Assembly: GCA_949282265.1 (NCBI GenBank)
Contig: CASDOZ010000016.1
Location: 1 to 45,338, forward strand
Direction of reading: 5' to 3'
DNA length: 45,338 nt
Source: an uncultured Bacteroidales bacterium
GTDB lineage: Bacteria > Bacteroidota > Bacteroidia > Bacteroidales > Paludibacteraceae
The position numbers and the translations under genes were made by a program. Below the pieces are notes generated by a model. That model saw only the letters and a program-made list of their open reading frames with translations. It made no database searches and was not told the origin of the DNA. Shown here in pieces: positions 36,908 through 45,332 of the stretch. Positions within the stretch are counted from its first letter, which is position 1; every line of letters starts with the position of its first letter.

Positions 36908-36976
36908 ATATCTTATAACTGATTTTACTCCAAAAGATAAAACCATATAAAACATAAATCCTTTATATATAAAGAC

Positions 36977-38383
36977 ATGAAAGCCAATAACTTTTTATAT
37001 CTATCTGGCGGACTAGTTTTTTCCGCATCCTTGTGCCAAGCGCAAAACGGGAATACAGCAGCCACCAATGAGCGTCCGAATGTAATATACTTGCTTTGTG
37101 ATGATATGGGATACAGCGACATAGAAGCATATGGTCAACAAATGATTTCCACTCCAAACCTTACCCGATTGGTAAACAACGGAATGAGTTTTACCCAGTT
37201 CTATGCAAGTACAGCAGTAAGTGCTCCATCTCGCGCATCGCTTATGACTGGACAACACACTGGACACACCAAAATTAGGGGCAACAAAGAAATCCAACCT
37301 GAAGGGCAAGAACCTCTGGATCCGAAGGTAGAAACTCTCGGAAATCTATTTCAACAAAACGGATATGTAACAGGTTGCTTCGGCAAATGGGGTATGGGAT
37401 ACCCTGGTTCAGGCAGCGAAGCCAACGATATGGGGTTTGATGTATTCTACGGATACAACTGTCAACGAAAAGCCCACACATACTATCCTGAATATTTGTG
37501 GAGCAACAAGGAAAAAGTACACTTAGGAAGAATTTCTTATTCGCAAGACCTCATCCATCAAGAAGCGTTGAAATTCATACGTGATAATGCCGACAAAGCA
37601 TTTTTCGGATATTTTACATACACGATACCTCATGCTGAACTTACACAGCCACAAGACAGTATCGTTGCCATGTATGATGGTAAATTTCATGAACCCAATC
37701 CGTGGTATAGCAATGGAGATTACGGAACGGCACTCAATCCACGTACACAGTTTGCTGCCATGATAACCCGTCTCGACACCTATGTAGGTCAGATAATAGC
37801 CGAACTAGAGCGATTGGGAATAGCCGAAAAGACGCTGTTCATCTTTACCAGCGACAACGGACCTCACAACGAAGGCGGAGCCGACCCCGCATTTTTCAAC
37901 ACTGAAGAACGCCTTCGCGGATTGAAAAGAGCGTTGTATGAAGGCGGAATGCGCGTACCGTTCATAGCCTACTGGCCGGGCAAGATACAGGCAGGAGCCA
38001 TAAGCCATATGCAAGCCGCAGGATGGGATATGATGCCGACATTCGTAGAGTTGCTCGGCGAAGACGAAAACTGGCGAGTTGAAGCAATGGATGGACTCTC
38101 CATTCTCCCGACCCTTACAGGAAAAGGAATCCAACAAGAACATGACTTCCTCTATTGGGAACTCCATGAAGAAGGCGGCCGACAGGCAGTACGTGCAGGC
38201 GACTGGAAGCTAATTCGTCAAAACATAAAAAGCGGCAACCCCACGCACGAGCTATACAATATAGCAGAGGATCCGCACGAGGACAACGACCTCGCAGCAT
38301 CCAATCCCAACAAAGTAGAAGAGTTGAAAGCGATAATGGACAGAGAACACACACACTCCGACATATTCAATTTCGGAAGATAA
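36977..38383 (+). CDS. Secreted sulfatase, serine type (arylsulfatase A-like, S1 family)
   Basis: This 468-aa enzyme has a signal peptide (about 1-23) and the S1 sulfatase fold. Metal-binding D42-D43 lie in LLCDDMGYSD. The active-site signature S82-A-P-S-R (about 82-86, AVSAPSRASLMTG) carries Ser at the position that is converted to formylglycine, so it needs the anaerobic maturase anSME, which is not in the window. FTSDNGPHNEGG (about 290-301) is the late metal site. It removes sulfate esters, probably from host or algal glycans; the exact substrate cannot be read. It follows the GEVED-like gene by 69 nt. Confidence 0.93.
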   Translation: MKANNFLYLSGGLVFSASLCQAQNGNTAATNERPNVIYLLCDDMGYSDIEAYGQQMISTPNLTRLVNNGMSFTQFYASTAVSAPSRASLMTGQHTGHTKIRGNKEIQPEGQEPLDPKVETLGNLFQQNGYVTGCFGKWGMGYPGSGSEANDMGFDVFYGYNCQRKAHTYYPEYLWSNKEKVHLGRISYSQDLIHQEALKFIRDNADKAFFGYFTYTIPHAELTQPQDSIVAMYDGKFHEPNPWYSNGDYGTALNPRTQFAAMITRLDTYVGQIIAELERLGIAEKTLFIFTSDNGPHNEGGADPAFFNTEERLRGLKRALYEGGMRVPFIAYWPGKIQAGAISHMQAAGWDMMPTFVELLGEDENWRVEAMDGLSILPTLTGKGIQQEHDFLYWELHEEGGRQAVRAGDWKLIRQNIKSGNPTHELYNIAEDPHEDNDLAASNPNKVEELKAIMDREHTHSDIFNFGR

Positions 38384-38439
38384 AAAACAAAAGCCAATAC
38401 CAACGGGACAAAGGCACATAGCTTTTGCCCCATATAAAA

Positions 38440-38471
38440 CAAGCCCTTCCTCGCTATGCTGGAAGGGCTTG
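38440..38471 (-). terminator. Terminator of the DUF6567 gene
   Basis: CAAGCCCTTCC and GGAAGGGCTTG pair over 11 bp with a 10-nt loop. On the minus strand the hairpin is followed by TTTTATAT. It may also stop the convergent sulfatase transcript. Confidence 0.7.
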
Positions 38472-38503
38472 CCTATGGTTGAAGAAAGATACAAATCCTG
38501 CTT

Positions 38504-38875
38504 TCAATCAACGTACTCGATAATCATCCCGGTAGCCGTGTAACGCACCTGCATGTAAAACACATAAAAACACATTATGTGCGACTTCACATTGATATTC
38601 ACAATTGTCTGTGAACCAGTCAGGTTAGCGTTCTTGAACATCTCGGCAACCGCATTTTCCCTGGCAGCCTTGGAGGACAAGCCACCAATACCCAAAACAT
38701 ACTGAGCCGTTGTCTCTCCCGAAACAGTTCCCAATATCCGGAAATTATTCTGGGACAACAACACTTGTGTTTGCGAAACATTATGGTTCATAACCGGATA
38801 ATACGATATGCCACAACCCACAAACAAAAACAAACAGAAAGCAACAAGTGCGAATTTTGCAAATTTCTTTTTCAT
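38504..38875 (-). CDS. DUF6567 family lipoprotein
   Basis: This 123-aa protein has a lipoprotein signal peptide with lipobox LFVGC (Cys about residue 21). The body matches the Bacteroidota DUF6567 family: VLLSQNNFRILGTVSGE, a Gly-rich GIGGLSSKAARENAVAEMF stretch, and NLTGSQTIVNINV. It would sit in the outer or inner membrane leaflet facing the periplasm. Function is unknown. It has its own near-consensus promoter and terminator. Confidence 0.87.
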   Translation of the reverse strand: MKKKFAKFALVAFCLFLFVGCGISYYPVMNHNVSQTQVLLSQNNFRILGTVSGETTAQYVLGIGGLSSKAARENAVAEMFKNANLTGSQTIVNINVKSHIMCFYVFYMQVRYTATGMIIEYVD

Positions 38876-38904
38876 GTCTACTTAGATTTTAATTTTTGTT
38901 CCGG

Positions 38905-38936
38905 CAAAAATAGCACATATCCTTCAAGCAAACAAA
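38905..38936 (-). promoter_or_regulatory. Promoter of the DUF6567 gene
   Basis: Minus strand TTTG (38933-38936), 20 nt, TATTTTTG (38905-38912), 30 nt before the ATG at 38875. Confidence 0.7.
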
Positions 38937-39162
38937 TAAAAACATCTGTCAAACTTCCAGAATTTCCCACTTTGGCAAAAAAACTTGCGGTTATCTCCCG
39001 ACAACCGCAAGAACATCGCAGCGGACATCAACATAACAATTGAGCCACTACACTATTTATCCATAATTTTACAAAAAAGCTTTCAGTTTTTATTGTTTTT
39101 TTTTCAAAATTCCATCATGCTCTTGATGACTGATAAATCGGATTTATATATTAATTTCTTCT

Positions 39163-39750
39163 TTATTCCATGATGCCCCATGCAATAGGAATATTACGTA
39201 CTTGCATTGGTTCTACATCAGACATGTTACTACCAACATAATCGTTAGAATTTTGGATATAAAATTCTAACATCACTACTTCTAATTGGGCCAAGGAAGT
39301 TGGAACACTCGTAAACACGAACTGATATTGAACAGGGACACCAGCAACAAGATTTTTTGGATAACCATCTCCAGCCTCCTTGCCCTTATACTCATTCCCT
39401 TTGCTGTCATAAGCTTTTTCACCAGAATATTGTCCTAAATCACACCTACATCCATTCGATTTTGCCGTAACAGCAATTGTAAGAATGACGCTGCCAGTAG
39501 AAGGGTCGCCCACACAAGATTGAATGGAAAAATCAGCCAACTGCTTTGCTCTAATATCTACAGCAACAAATGTCTCATTACTCATATTAATGCCTGTCGT
39601 GCTTTCACCCACACGGCGCAAGAAATTGCCGAATTTTGATTCTTTCTTTTCCTTCTTGGGTTTCCCTGCATCGTCAGTACCTGCATCATCCTGTGCAAAA
39701 ACAGGTGCTAAAAATGCACAACTCAACATCACTAAAATAAGTTTCTTCAT
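39163..39750 (-). CDS. Secreted protein of unknown function
   Basis: This 195-aa protein starts at MKKLILVMLSCAFLAPVFAQ, a clear signal peptide; 11 upstream in-frame codons are ignored. A charged Asp/Lys linker (about 20-40) precedes a compact beta-rich domain (about 55-195) with paired cysteines (QSCVGD, GCRCDLG). The layout, strand pattern and PVQYQFVFTSVP segment suggest an immunoglobulin-like fold, but I do not recognise the family. A TAATTTTG element lies about 100 nt upstream (minus, 39852-39859). Confidence 0.75.
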   Translation of the reverse strand: MKKLILVMLSCAFLAPVFAQDDAGTDDAGKPKKEKKESKFGNFLRRVGESTTGINMSNETFVAVDIRAKQLADFSIQSCVGDPSTGSVILTIAVTAKSNGCRCDLGQYSGEKAYDSKGNEYKGKEAGDGYPKNLVAGVPVQYQFVFTSVPTSLAQLEVVMLEFYIQNSNDYVGSNMSDVEPMQVRNIPIAWGIME

Positions 39751-39932
39751 AAAGTATTGATTTAAATAATATTTCCTACTCACTTAAAGGCTTTTCGGCA
39801 TACTCCTATGACATTTTTCCCTGCTAATAACAAGTCCTTTTGTTACAAAAGCAAAATTATAACATAATCGTTTAACAGACACACTTTTAGTGTATCTTAT
39901 ACATTGACACTTTTGTAGCCAAATAATTGACA

Positions 39933-40145
39933 TCAAGGCCTGTTTCTCAAGGATTCGGAAAAGTATTGGAAAAAATCATGGTTTAAAATCCGTGAAATAC
40001 GGCTGAGCAACTCGGTGTCTATATATTCCTTGCTGAATATTTTATAAACATTGGCACGGCTGCACGACAATTTGCGGGCAAACCACGTAACGCTCCGACC
40101 TTCCGCCTTCAACTGTTCCCGGATTAATTCTCCTATCGGTTTCAT
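39933..40145 (-). CDS. Small helix-turn-helix protein (XRE-like)
   Basis: This 70-aa protein starts at the ATG at 40145 (MKPIGELIREQLK); a TTG two codons upstream is also in frame. Residues 5-58 form a lambda-repressor-like HTH: RSVTWFARKLSCSRANVYKIF contains the two DNA-binding helices (shown here from about 17 on). It likely binds DNA but has no sensor domain. The structured RNA candidate at 40190-40398 ends about 45 nt upstream on the same strand, so it could be a leader of this gene or an independent RNA. Confidence 0.75.
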   Translation of the reverse strand: MKPIGELIREQLKAEGRSVTWFARKLSCSRANVYKIFSKEYIDTELLSRISRILNHDFFQYFSESLRNRP

Positions 40146-40189
40146 TGGCAAAAATTATTTCTTACCGTCCCGCATAAGAAATTTACAAA

Positions 40190-40398
40190 CAAAAAGCGTG
40201 GGACTGCAATGCCATGTCTAATTTGGAAGGCCCTAGGAAAACCTGTACTTACAACATGGATATAGCAGCCCACGCACAACGCATGGGAAACCACTATGCC
40301 ATCTTCGTAAGTACTTTGAGGAATTTCCTAGGTTCTCCAAATTACAAGAATAGCATAACGCTCTTTTATATGTCCGGATTTGAGATTCCCTCAATCCG
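40190..40398 (-). ncRNA. Structured RNA candidate, about 205 nt (6S-like or attenuator)
   Basis: On the minus strand a -7 element (40402-40409) is followed by a 5' hairpin (40375-40398) and a long imperfect rod: 40336-40343 pairs with 40220-40227, 40324-40332 with 40232-40240, 40307-40314 with 40245-40252, 40299-40302 with 40256-40259, 40294-40297 with 40262-40265, and the apex 40281-40287 with 40269-40275. An alternative hairpin pairs 40265-40275 with 40196-40207 plus 40254-40259 with 40212-40217, followed by five T: a terminator form that would break the rod. Size and shape suit 6S RNA (possibly the Bacteroidales-1 type), but I cannot confirm this. Confidence 0.55.
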
Positions 40399-40401
40399 CT
40401 G

Positions 40402-40409
40402 CAAAACTA
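40402..40409 (-). promoter_or_regulatory. -7 promoter element of the structured RNA
   Basis: Minus strand TAGTTTTG followed by CAGCGG matches TAnnTTTG; GTTG repeats lie near the -33 position. The predicted RNA start falls at the edge of the 5' hairpin. Confidence 0.5.
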
Positions 40410-40538
40410 ATAAAAAAATAGCAACAACAACCGATACGGTATGCCCATACCGCAAAATTCAAAACCACATTACAAAATAGTTTCAGTAATCTGCCAAAAA
40501 AACGTATCTTCGCAGACAAATTGTAAAATGGACATTTT

Positions 40539-41393
40539 ATGAAAAAATTCGGAGGTGTTGAATGCGACATAACGGACTACAAACATGCAGCCGTGGTTTT
40601 CCTGCCTGTACCATACGATGGAACAAGCACATGGATAAAAGGCGCAGACAAAGGGCCGGAAGCCTTGCTGGATGCCTCGGCCAATATGGAATTTTACGAC
40701 ATAGAAACCGATAGCGAAGTTTTCCGGAAAGGTTTCCATACGGCAGAACCTGTCACGGAGGCCTCATCGCCTGAAGCGATGTCCCAGGCAGTAGAACAAC
40801 GCATGAGACAACTATTGGACGACGGCAAATTCCCCGTACTATTAGGCGGCGAACATTCGGTCAGCATTGGTGCCATACGCGCCGTGGCGAAGCATTACCA
40901 GGAATTCAGCGTGCTGCAACTCGATGCCCACTCCGACATGCGCGATGAATATGAAGGCTCATCGCACAACCACGCCTGCATCATGGCGCGCGCCAGGGAA
41001 GTAGCCACCAACTGCACGCAGGTCGGCATACGCAGTTCAAGTACCGAGGAACGGCACAATATTGACCCGAAACGCATTTTTTACGCATACAAAATAAAAA
41101 AATCCTCCACCTGGATGCAGGAGGCCACAGCACAATTGTGCAAAAATGTATATCTGACAATCGACCTTGATGTGCTCGACCCGGCCTACATGCCGGCCAC
41201 CGGCACGCCCGAGCCTGACGGACTTTCCTACCGCGACATACTGGATTTTGTGGCGGAAGTGCTGAAAGAGCACCGTCTGGTGGGGCTTGATGTCGTGGAA
41301 TTGTGCCCCATGCAAGGCAACCGCGCACCCGATTTTCTGGCGGCACGGCTTATTTACCAGATTCTAAGTATGAAATATCAATCGGAAAAATAA
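40539..41393 (+). CDS. speB: Agmatinase (ureohydrolase family)
   Basis: This 284-aa manganese enzyme hydrolyses agmatine to putrescine and urea. The ureohydrolase metal motifs are complete: GGEHS (about 107-111), DAHSDMR (about 129-135), SHNHA (about 142-146) and TIDLDVLDP (about 209-217). Length and motifs favour agmatinase over arginase, and the two genes behind it make spermidine from putrescine, which supports the choice. TATCTTCG at 40505-40512 is a one-mismatch -7 element. The gap to the next gene is 57 nt. Confidence 0.9.
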   Translation: MKKFGGVECDITDYKHAAVVFLPVPYDGTSTWIKGADKGPEALLDASANMEFYDIETDSEVFRKGFHTAEPVTEASSPEAMSQAVEQRMRQLLDDGKFPVLLGGEHSVSIGAIRAVAKHYQEFSVLQLDAHSDMRDEYEGSSHNHACIMARAREVATNCTQVGIRSSSTEERHNIDPKRIFYAYKIKKSSTWMQEATAQLCKNVYLTIDLDVLDPAYMPATGTPEPDGLSYRDILDFVAEVLKEHRLVGLDVVELCPMQGNRAPDFLAARLIYQILSMKYQSEK

Positions 41394-41450
41394 CAACGAG
41401 TCCGCAGGGTCCTCATAATTGTACCTTGCACTATTAACACTTCATTTTTC

Positions 41451-42641
41451 ATGTGTAAAGTTTTGATTATCGGTGCGGGCGGTGTAGGAACCGTTGTTGC
41501 ACACAAAGTTGCCAAAAACGAGGTTTTCACGGACATTATGCTGGCCAGCCGCACACAGTCGAAATGCGACGAGATAGCCAGGGCAATTGGCGGAAGCCGG
41601 ATAAAAACCGCCCGTGTGGATGCTGACAGCGTAAGCGAGCTGGTTGACCTGATGCGCTCGTTCAAACCGGACATTGTCATCAACGTGGCATTGCCCTACC
41701 AGGATTTGACCATCATGGATGCCTGCCTTGAATGTGGCGTGAACTATTTGGATACGGCCAATTACGAGCCCAAAGACGAAGCCCATTTTGAATATAGCTG
41801 GCAATGGGCATACCAGGACCGTTTCAAAGAAAAAGGGCTGACGGCTATTCTGGGTTGCGGTTTCGACCCAGGTGTATCGGCCATATTCACGGCATACGCG
41901 GCCAAGCATCATTTTGATGAAATCCATTATCTGGACATAGTGGACTGCAACGCAGGAAACCACGGAATGGCTTTCGCGACCAATTTCAATCCGGAAATCA
42001 ATATCCGCGAAGTAACACAAAAAGGACGCTACTACGAAAACGGCAAATGGGTGGAAACGGAACCGCATCAAATCCATAAGCCGCTGACCTATCCTGAAAT
42101 CGGCGAACGCGAATCATACGTCATTTACCACGAGGAACTGGAATCGCTGGTCAAGCACTACCCCACCTTGAAACGCGCCCGTTTCTGGATGACCTTCGGA
42201 CAGGAATACCTGACCCATCTCCGCGTTATCCAGAACATAGGCATGGCACGCATCGACCCGATCATGTACAACGGTGTGGAAATCGTGCCGATACAGTTCC
42301 TGAAAGCCGTTTTGCCAGACCCCAAATCGCTCGGCGCGAACTACCACGGCATGACTTCCATTGGCTGCCGCATCCGGGGAATCAAGGACGGTAAAGAACG
42401 GACCTACTACATTTACAACAACTGCGACCACGAACAGGCATTCCGCGAAACCGGCACGCAGGCCGTAAGTTACACAACCGGTGTTCCGGCTGCACTCGGC
42501 GCAGCCATGTTTGCCAAAGGACTGTGGAAAGGTGCAGGTGTTTACAATGTGGAACAATTCGACCCAGATCCATTCTTGAAAGAACTCGGCCCGCAAGGAT
42601 TGCCTTGGGTTGAAAAATTCGACATAGACTTGGAAGTATGA
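41451..42641 (+). CDS. Carboxynorspermidine/carboxyspermidine synthase (saccharopine dehydrogenase family)
   Basis: This 396-aa NAD(P)H-dependent enzyme has the Rossmann start VLIIGAGGVGTVVAHKVA (about 4-21). It condenses putrescine or diaminopropane with aspartate semialdehyde and reduces the imine to carboxyspermidine or carboxynorspermidine. Conserved blocks GCGFDPGVSAIFTAYA and DCNAGNHGMAF are present. It replaces the SAM-dependent spermidine synthase route. Its stop overlaps the start of the decarboxylase by 4 nt, and agmatinase precedes it, so the three form a polyamine operon. Confidence 0.93.
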   Translation: MCKVLIIGAGGVGTVVAHKVAKNEVFTDIMLASRTQSKCDEIARAIGGSRIKTARVDADSVSELVDLMRSFKPDIVINVALPYQDLTIMDACLECGVNYLDTANYEPKDEAHFEYSWQWAYQDRFKEKGLTAILGCGFDPGVSAIFTAYAAKHHFDEIHYLDIVDCNAGNHGMAFATNFNPEINIREVTQKGRYYENGKWVETEPHQIHKPLTYPEIGERESYVIYHEELESLVKHYPTLKRARFWMTFGQEYLTHLRVIQNIGMARIDPIMYNGVEIVPIQFLKAVLPDPKSLGANYHGMTSIGCRIRGIKDGKERTYYIYNNCDHEQAFRETGTQAVSYTTGVPAALGAAMFAKGLWKGAGVYNVEQFDPDPFLKELGPQGLPWVEKFDIDLEV

Positions 42642-43798
42642 CCGCAGACAAGGAACAGACAATTGCCAACTGGGATTTTTCCGCCATTCCGTCGCCGTGC
42701 TATGTCTTGCATACGGATTTGCTGCAAGCCAACCTGCAAACCATAGACAAAGTAAGAAAAGCGACAAAAGCGGAAATCATCGTTGCGCTCAAAGCCAACG
42801 CCATGTGGAGCATATTCCCTGTCCTGAAACAACACTCGGATGGTGCCACGGCGAGTTCGCTCGCCGAGGCGCGCCTGGTGTTCGAAGAGTACGGCGACAA
42901 GACACACACCTACGCACCGGTTTACACGGAAACGGAAATTGACGAATTGCTCAGTTACAGCAGCCACATCACATTCAATTCGTTGAACCAGTACCGCCGT
43001 TTCGGCGAACGGGCGCACCGTGCGGGCGTTTCCTGCGGGTTGCGCATCAACCCGGAATACTCCACCGTTGAAACCGACCTGTACAATCCATGCGACAGCG
43101 GCTCACGGCTCGGCATACGCGCCGTTGATCTGCCCGATTTACCCGACGGGATTGAGGGACTGCACTTCCACAGCCTGTGCGAATCGAGGCCGGACGACCT
43201 GCGCCGGACACTCGAAGCCGTAAAGCAAAAATTCGGGCATTTGTTCGGCAAAATCCGCTGGCTGAACATGGGTGGCGGCCATCTGATGACACACCAGGAA
43301 TATGACGAGCGGGAACTCATCTGCATCCTGAACGATTTCCAACAAGCATATCCGCACTTGCGGCTGATACTGGAACCCGGAAGCGCATTCACTTGGGACA
43401 CAGGCTGTTTAGTTTCCACTGTGGAAGACAAAGTCTGCAACGGCAACGTGAACACATTGATGCTCAATGTGTCGTTTGCCTGCCACATGCCCGACTGCCT
43501 CGAAATGCCGTACAAGCCCACCATAATCGGCGCACACGAGCCGGCGGAAGGCGAGAAAAAATGGCGCATGGGCGGCAACAGCTGCCTCGCCGGCGATTTT
43601 TACGGCGACTGGGCTTTCGACCGCGAGCCAGAAATCGGCGACCGCATCGTTTTCCGCGACATGATCCATTACACAATGGTGAAAACCACCATGTTCAACG
43701 GCGTCACACACCCATCGATAGCCATATACGACCCCGAAAAAGGCTTGCAAGTCATACGCCGCTTCGGCTATGAAGATTACAAGAACCGCATGGGATAA
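42638..43798 (+). CDS. nspC: Carboxynorspermidine decarboxylase
   Basis: This 386-aa PLP enzyme of the alanine-racemase-fold decarboxylases removes CO2 from carboxy(nor)spermidine to give (nor)spermidine. The PLP lysine is K52 in VALKANAMWS. Also visible are HFHSLCES, the glycine-rich phosphate loop LNMGGGHLMT and the C-terminal GNSCLAGDFYGDW with its active-site Cys and Asp. It overlaps the synthase gene by 4 nt and is the last gene before a strong terminator. Confidence 0.94.
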   Translation: MTADKEQTIANWDFSAIPSPCYVLHTDLLQANLQTIDKVRKATKAEIIVALKANAMWSIFPVLKQHSDGATASSLAEARLVFEEYGDKTHTYAPVYTETEIDELLSYSSHITFNSLNQYRRFGERAHRAGVSCGLRINPEYSTVETDLYNPCDSGSRLGIRAVDLPDLPDGIEGLHFHSLCESRPDDLRRTLEAVKQKFGHLFGKIRWLNMGGGHLMTHQEYDERELICILNDFQQAYPHLRLILEPGSAFTWDTGCLVSTVEDKVCNGNVNTLMLNVSFACHMPDCLEMPYKPTIIGAHEPAEGEKKWRMGGNSCLAGDFYGDWAFDREPEIGDRIVFRDMIHYTMVKTTMFNGVTHPSIAIYDPEKGLQVIRRFGYEDYKNRMG

Positions 43799-43842
43799 AA
43801 GAGGGATTGGGAAGAAAAGGAATGGACGTAAAAAACAGTTCA

Positions 43843-43887
43843 AAAACAATAAAACATGCCTCTAAACAAGGCATGTTTTATTGTTTT
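43843..43887 (+). terminator. Terminator of the polyamine operon
   Basis: AAAACAATAAAACATGCCT and its complement form a 19-bp perfect stem with a 7-nt loop, ending in TTTT. Confidence 0.88.
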
Positions 43888-44016
43888 GTGGCACTATAAA
43901 ATATTTTGTGTAAATGGAAATACGGTATTCAAAAATGAAGTGCCCCCCAAAAGTTGGACGGTTTAAACATTATCCGTTTTGGAAAAGAGTTCGGTATTGC
44001 ACCGGACTCTTTCCTT

Positions 44017-44748
44017 TTAAACGGGCTTTAATTCTATATATTCCTCCAAAGCCATGATGAAGGCTTCAGGTGTTTCAAACTTCTCGGCGTAAAGCAACTC
44101 GGATTTCATAATGCCAAAGAAATTCTCGGCTATTGCGTTGTCCAAACAGTTTCCCTTACGCGACATGCTTTGCACGATATGGCGTTCCTCCAGACGTTTA
44201 CGATAACCATAATGCTGATATTGCCAGCCCTGGTCAGAATGAAGAATGAGACCGTCAAGGCAATCGAACTTGGCAAAAGCCTTGTCCAGCATGTCATAGA
44301 CCTGATCCATATTGGGACTTGAGGAGATACTGTACGAGACAATCTCGCCATTGAACATATCCACAATAGGAGACATGTACAGCTTTGCTGCCCCTACGTT
44401 TATCTGTGTCACATCGGTTGCCCATTTACGATTAGGCGCTGCAGCGATAAAGTTCCGTTCAATGATATTGGGCACTATCTTTCCGATTTCACCCTTATAC
44501 GAGCGGTACCTGACCTTGCGGATCTTACACTTTAATCCCATCTCATTCATAAGTCGCTGAACAGTCTTATGATTGATCTTATAACCTCTGTTATGCAACT
44601 CTGCGGTCACACGCCTATAGCCGTAACGACCCTTATGTTCATGAAAGATTGAACCAATGGTTTTTCTTTCATTCTCATATTTGTCCTTACTATTCAGACG
44701 TTTAAGATGATAATAGAACACTGAACGAGCCATCTTTCTCAACTTCAA
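44017..44748 (-). CDS. IS3-family transposase OrfB (DDE), C-terminus damaged
   Basis: This frame is an rve-type integrase core: HTH_21-like region (FHEHKGRYGYRRVTAEL), then catalytic D in WATDVTQI, D in LHSDQGWQY and E in NAIAENFFGIMKSE. The frame actually continues upstream of the listed TTG start, overlapping orfA in the -1 frame to about 44800; OrfB is probably made as an OrfAB fusion by frameshifting near A CAA AAG in the orfA end. The C-terminus stops at EEYIELKPV. The usual YYNxxRI stretch is missing, and the expected KARLKGKSPVQYRT follows in another frame (about 43985-44025), which points to a deletion of about 19 nt. Confidence 0.88.
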   Translation of the reverse strand: MKLRKMARSVFYYHLKRLNSKDKYENERKTIGSIFHEHKGRYGYRRVTAELHNRGYKINHKTVQRLMNEMGLKCKIRKVRYRSYKGEIGKIVPNIIERNFIAAAPNRKWATDVTQINVGAAKLYMSPIVDMFNGEIVSYSISSSPNMDQVYDMLDKAFAKFDCLDGLILHSDQGWQYQHYGYRKRLEERHIVQSMSRKGNCLDNAIAENFFGIMKSELLYAEKFETPEAFIMALEEYIELKPV

Positions 44749-44774
44749 CAGTAAGTCAAGTGGATATTCCGGCC

Positions 44775-45293
44775 TCAGTTCGTCGATGGCTTTTGTCCAT
44801 TGAGCCGTGCTCGGGCTTCCTGTTCCTCGACTAAGGCCTTCACTTTTTTTAGCAGGGCGTTCTCTGCTCTCAGACGGAGGTTCTCCGCCTGAAGCTTTTC
44901 AAGTTCAGTCTGTGGTTCTTTCTTCTTCGGTCTTGCCATTGGGTTTTTCGGTGGACGTCCCCGCCGTTTGTTTTCAAGCGATAAGCCCTTACGGATTTTC
45001 CTTTTCCAACACTCAACGGTGGATCGGCTCAAATTATAGCGGAGACATATCTCATGCAAAGGTATACCTTTTTCTGCATTTTCTTTTATAATCATTGATT
45101 TTTCTTTTGCTGAATAATGATATGATCTCGTACCTCTTAATCCATTTTCTCCATATTTCTTATAGCGGAGATACCATTGCCGGACCAGCTCCCTATCAAG
45201 GGCGAGTGCCCGGCATACTGATTGTATTGGTTCGCCAGAGAGGATCCGACTGACCACATTTAGCCGTTCTTCAAAGTCGTGATGTCTATACAT
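44775..45293 (-). CDS. IS3-family transposase OrfA (HTH)
   Basis: This 172-aa protein starts at MYRHHDFEERLNVV; four upstream in-frame codons lie in the IS end and are ignored. Two helix-turn-helix units (about 15-50, SVCRALALDRELVRQWYLRY, and 70-105, LHEICLRYNLSRSTVECW) bind the IS ends. A basic linker (RRGRPPKNPMARPKKKE) and a leucine-zipper-like coil (LEKLQAENLRLRAENALLKK) follow, as in IS150-group OrfA. An A7G run in the coil and ACAAAAG near the end are possible frameshift sites. Confidence 0.9.
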   Translation of the reverse strand: MYRHHDFEERLNVVSRILSGEPIQSVCRALALDRELVRQWYLRYKKYGENGLRGTRSYHYSAKEKSMIIKENAEKGIPLHEICLRYNLSRSTVECWKRKIRKGLSLENKRRGRPPKNPMARPKKKEPQTELEKLQAENLRLRAENALLKKVKALVEEQEARARLNGQKPSTN

Positions 45294-45296
45294 AAC

Positions 45297-45332
45297 GCAC
45301 CCCAAAAGTTTTATGTCTAACTTTTGGGGTGC
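45297..45332. repeat. Sub-terminal palindrome at the IS right end
   Basis: GCACCCCAAAAGTT and AACTTTTGGGGTGC form a perfect 14-bp stem with an 8-nt loop. One arm is part of the terminal inverted repeat, so the right end carries the repeat core twice in opposite orientation; the left end does not. Confidence 0.75.

Noticed and set aside
40214-40480. Plus-strand frame of 88 codons
   Set aside because: It runs through the arms of the structured RNA candidate, has no domain and no promoter on its strand.
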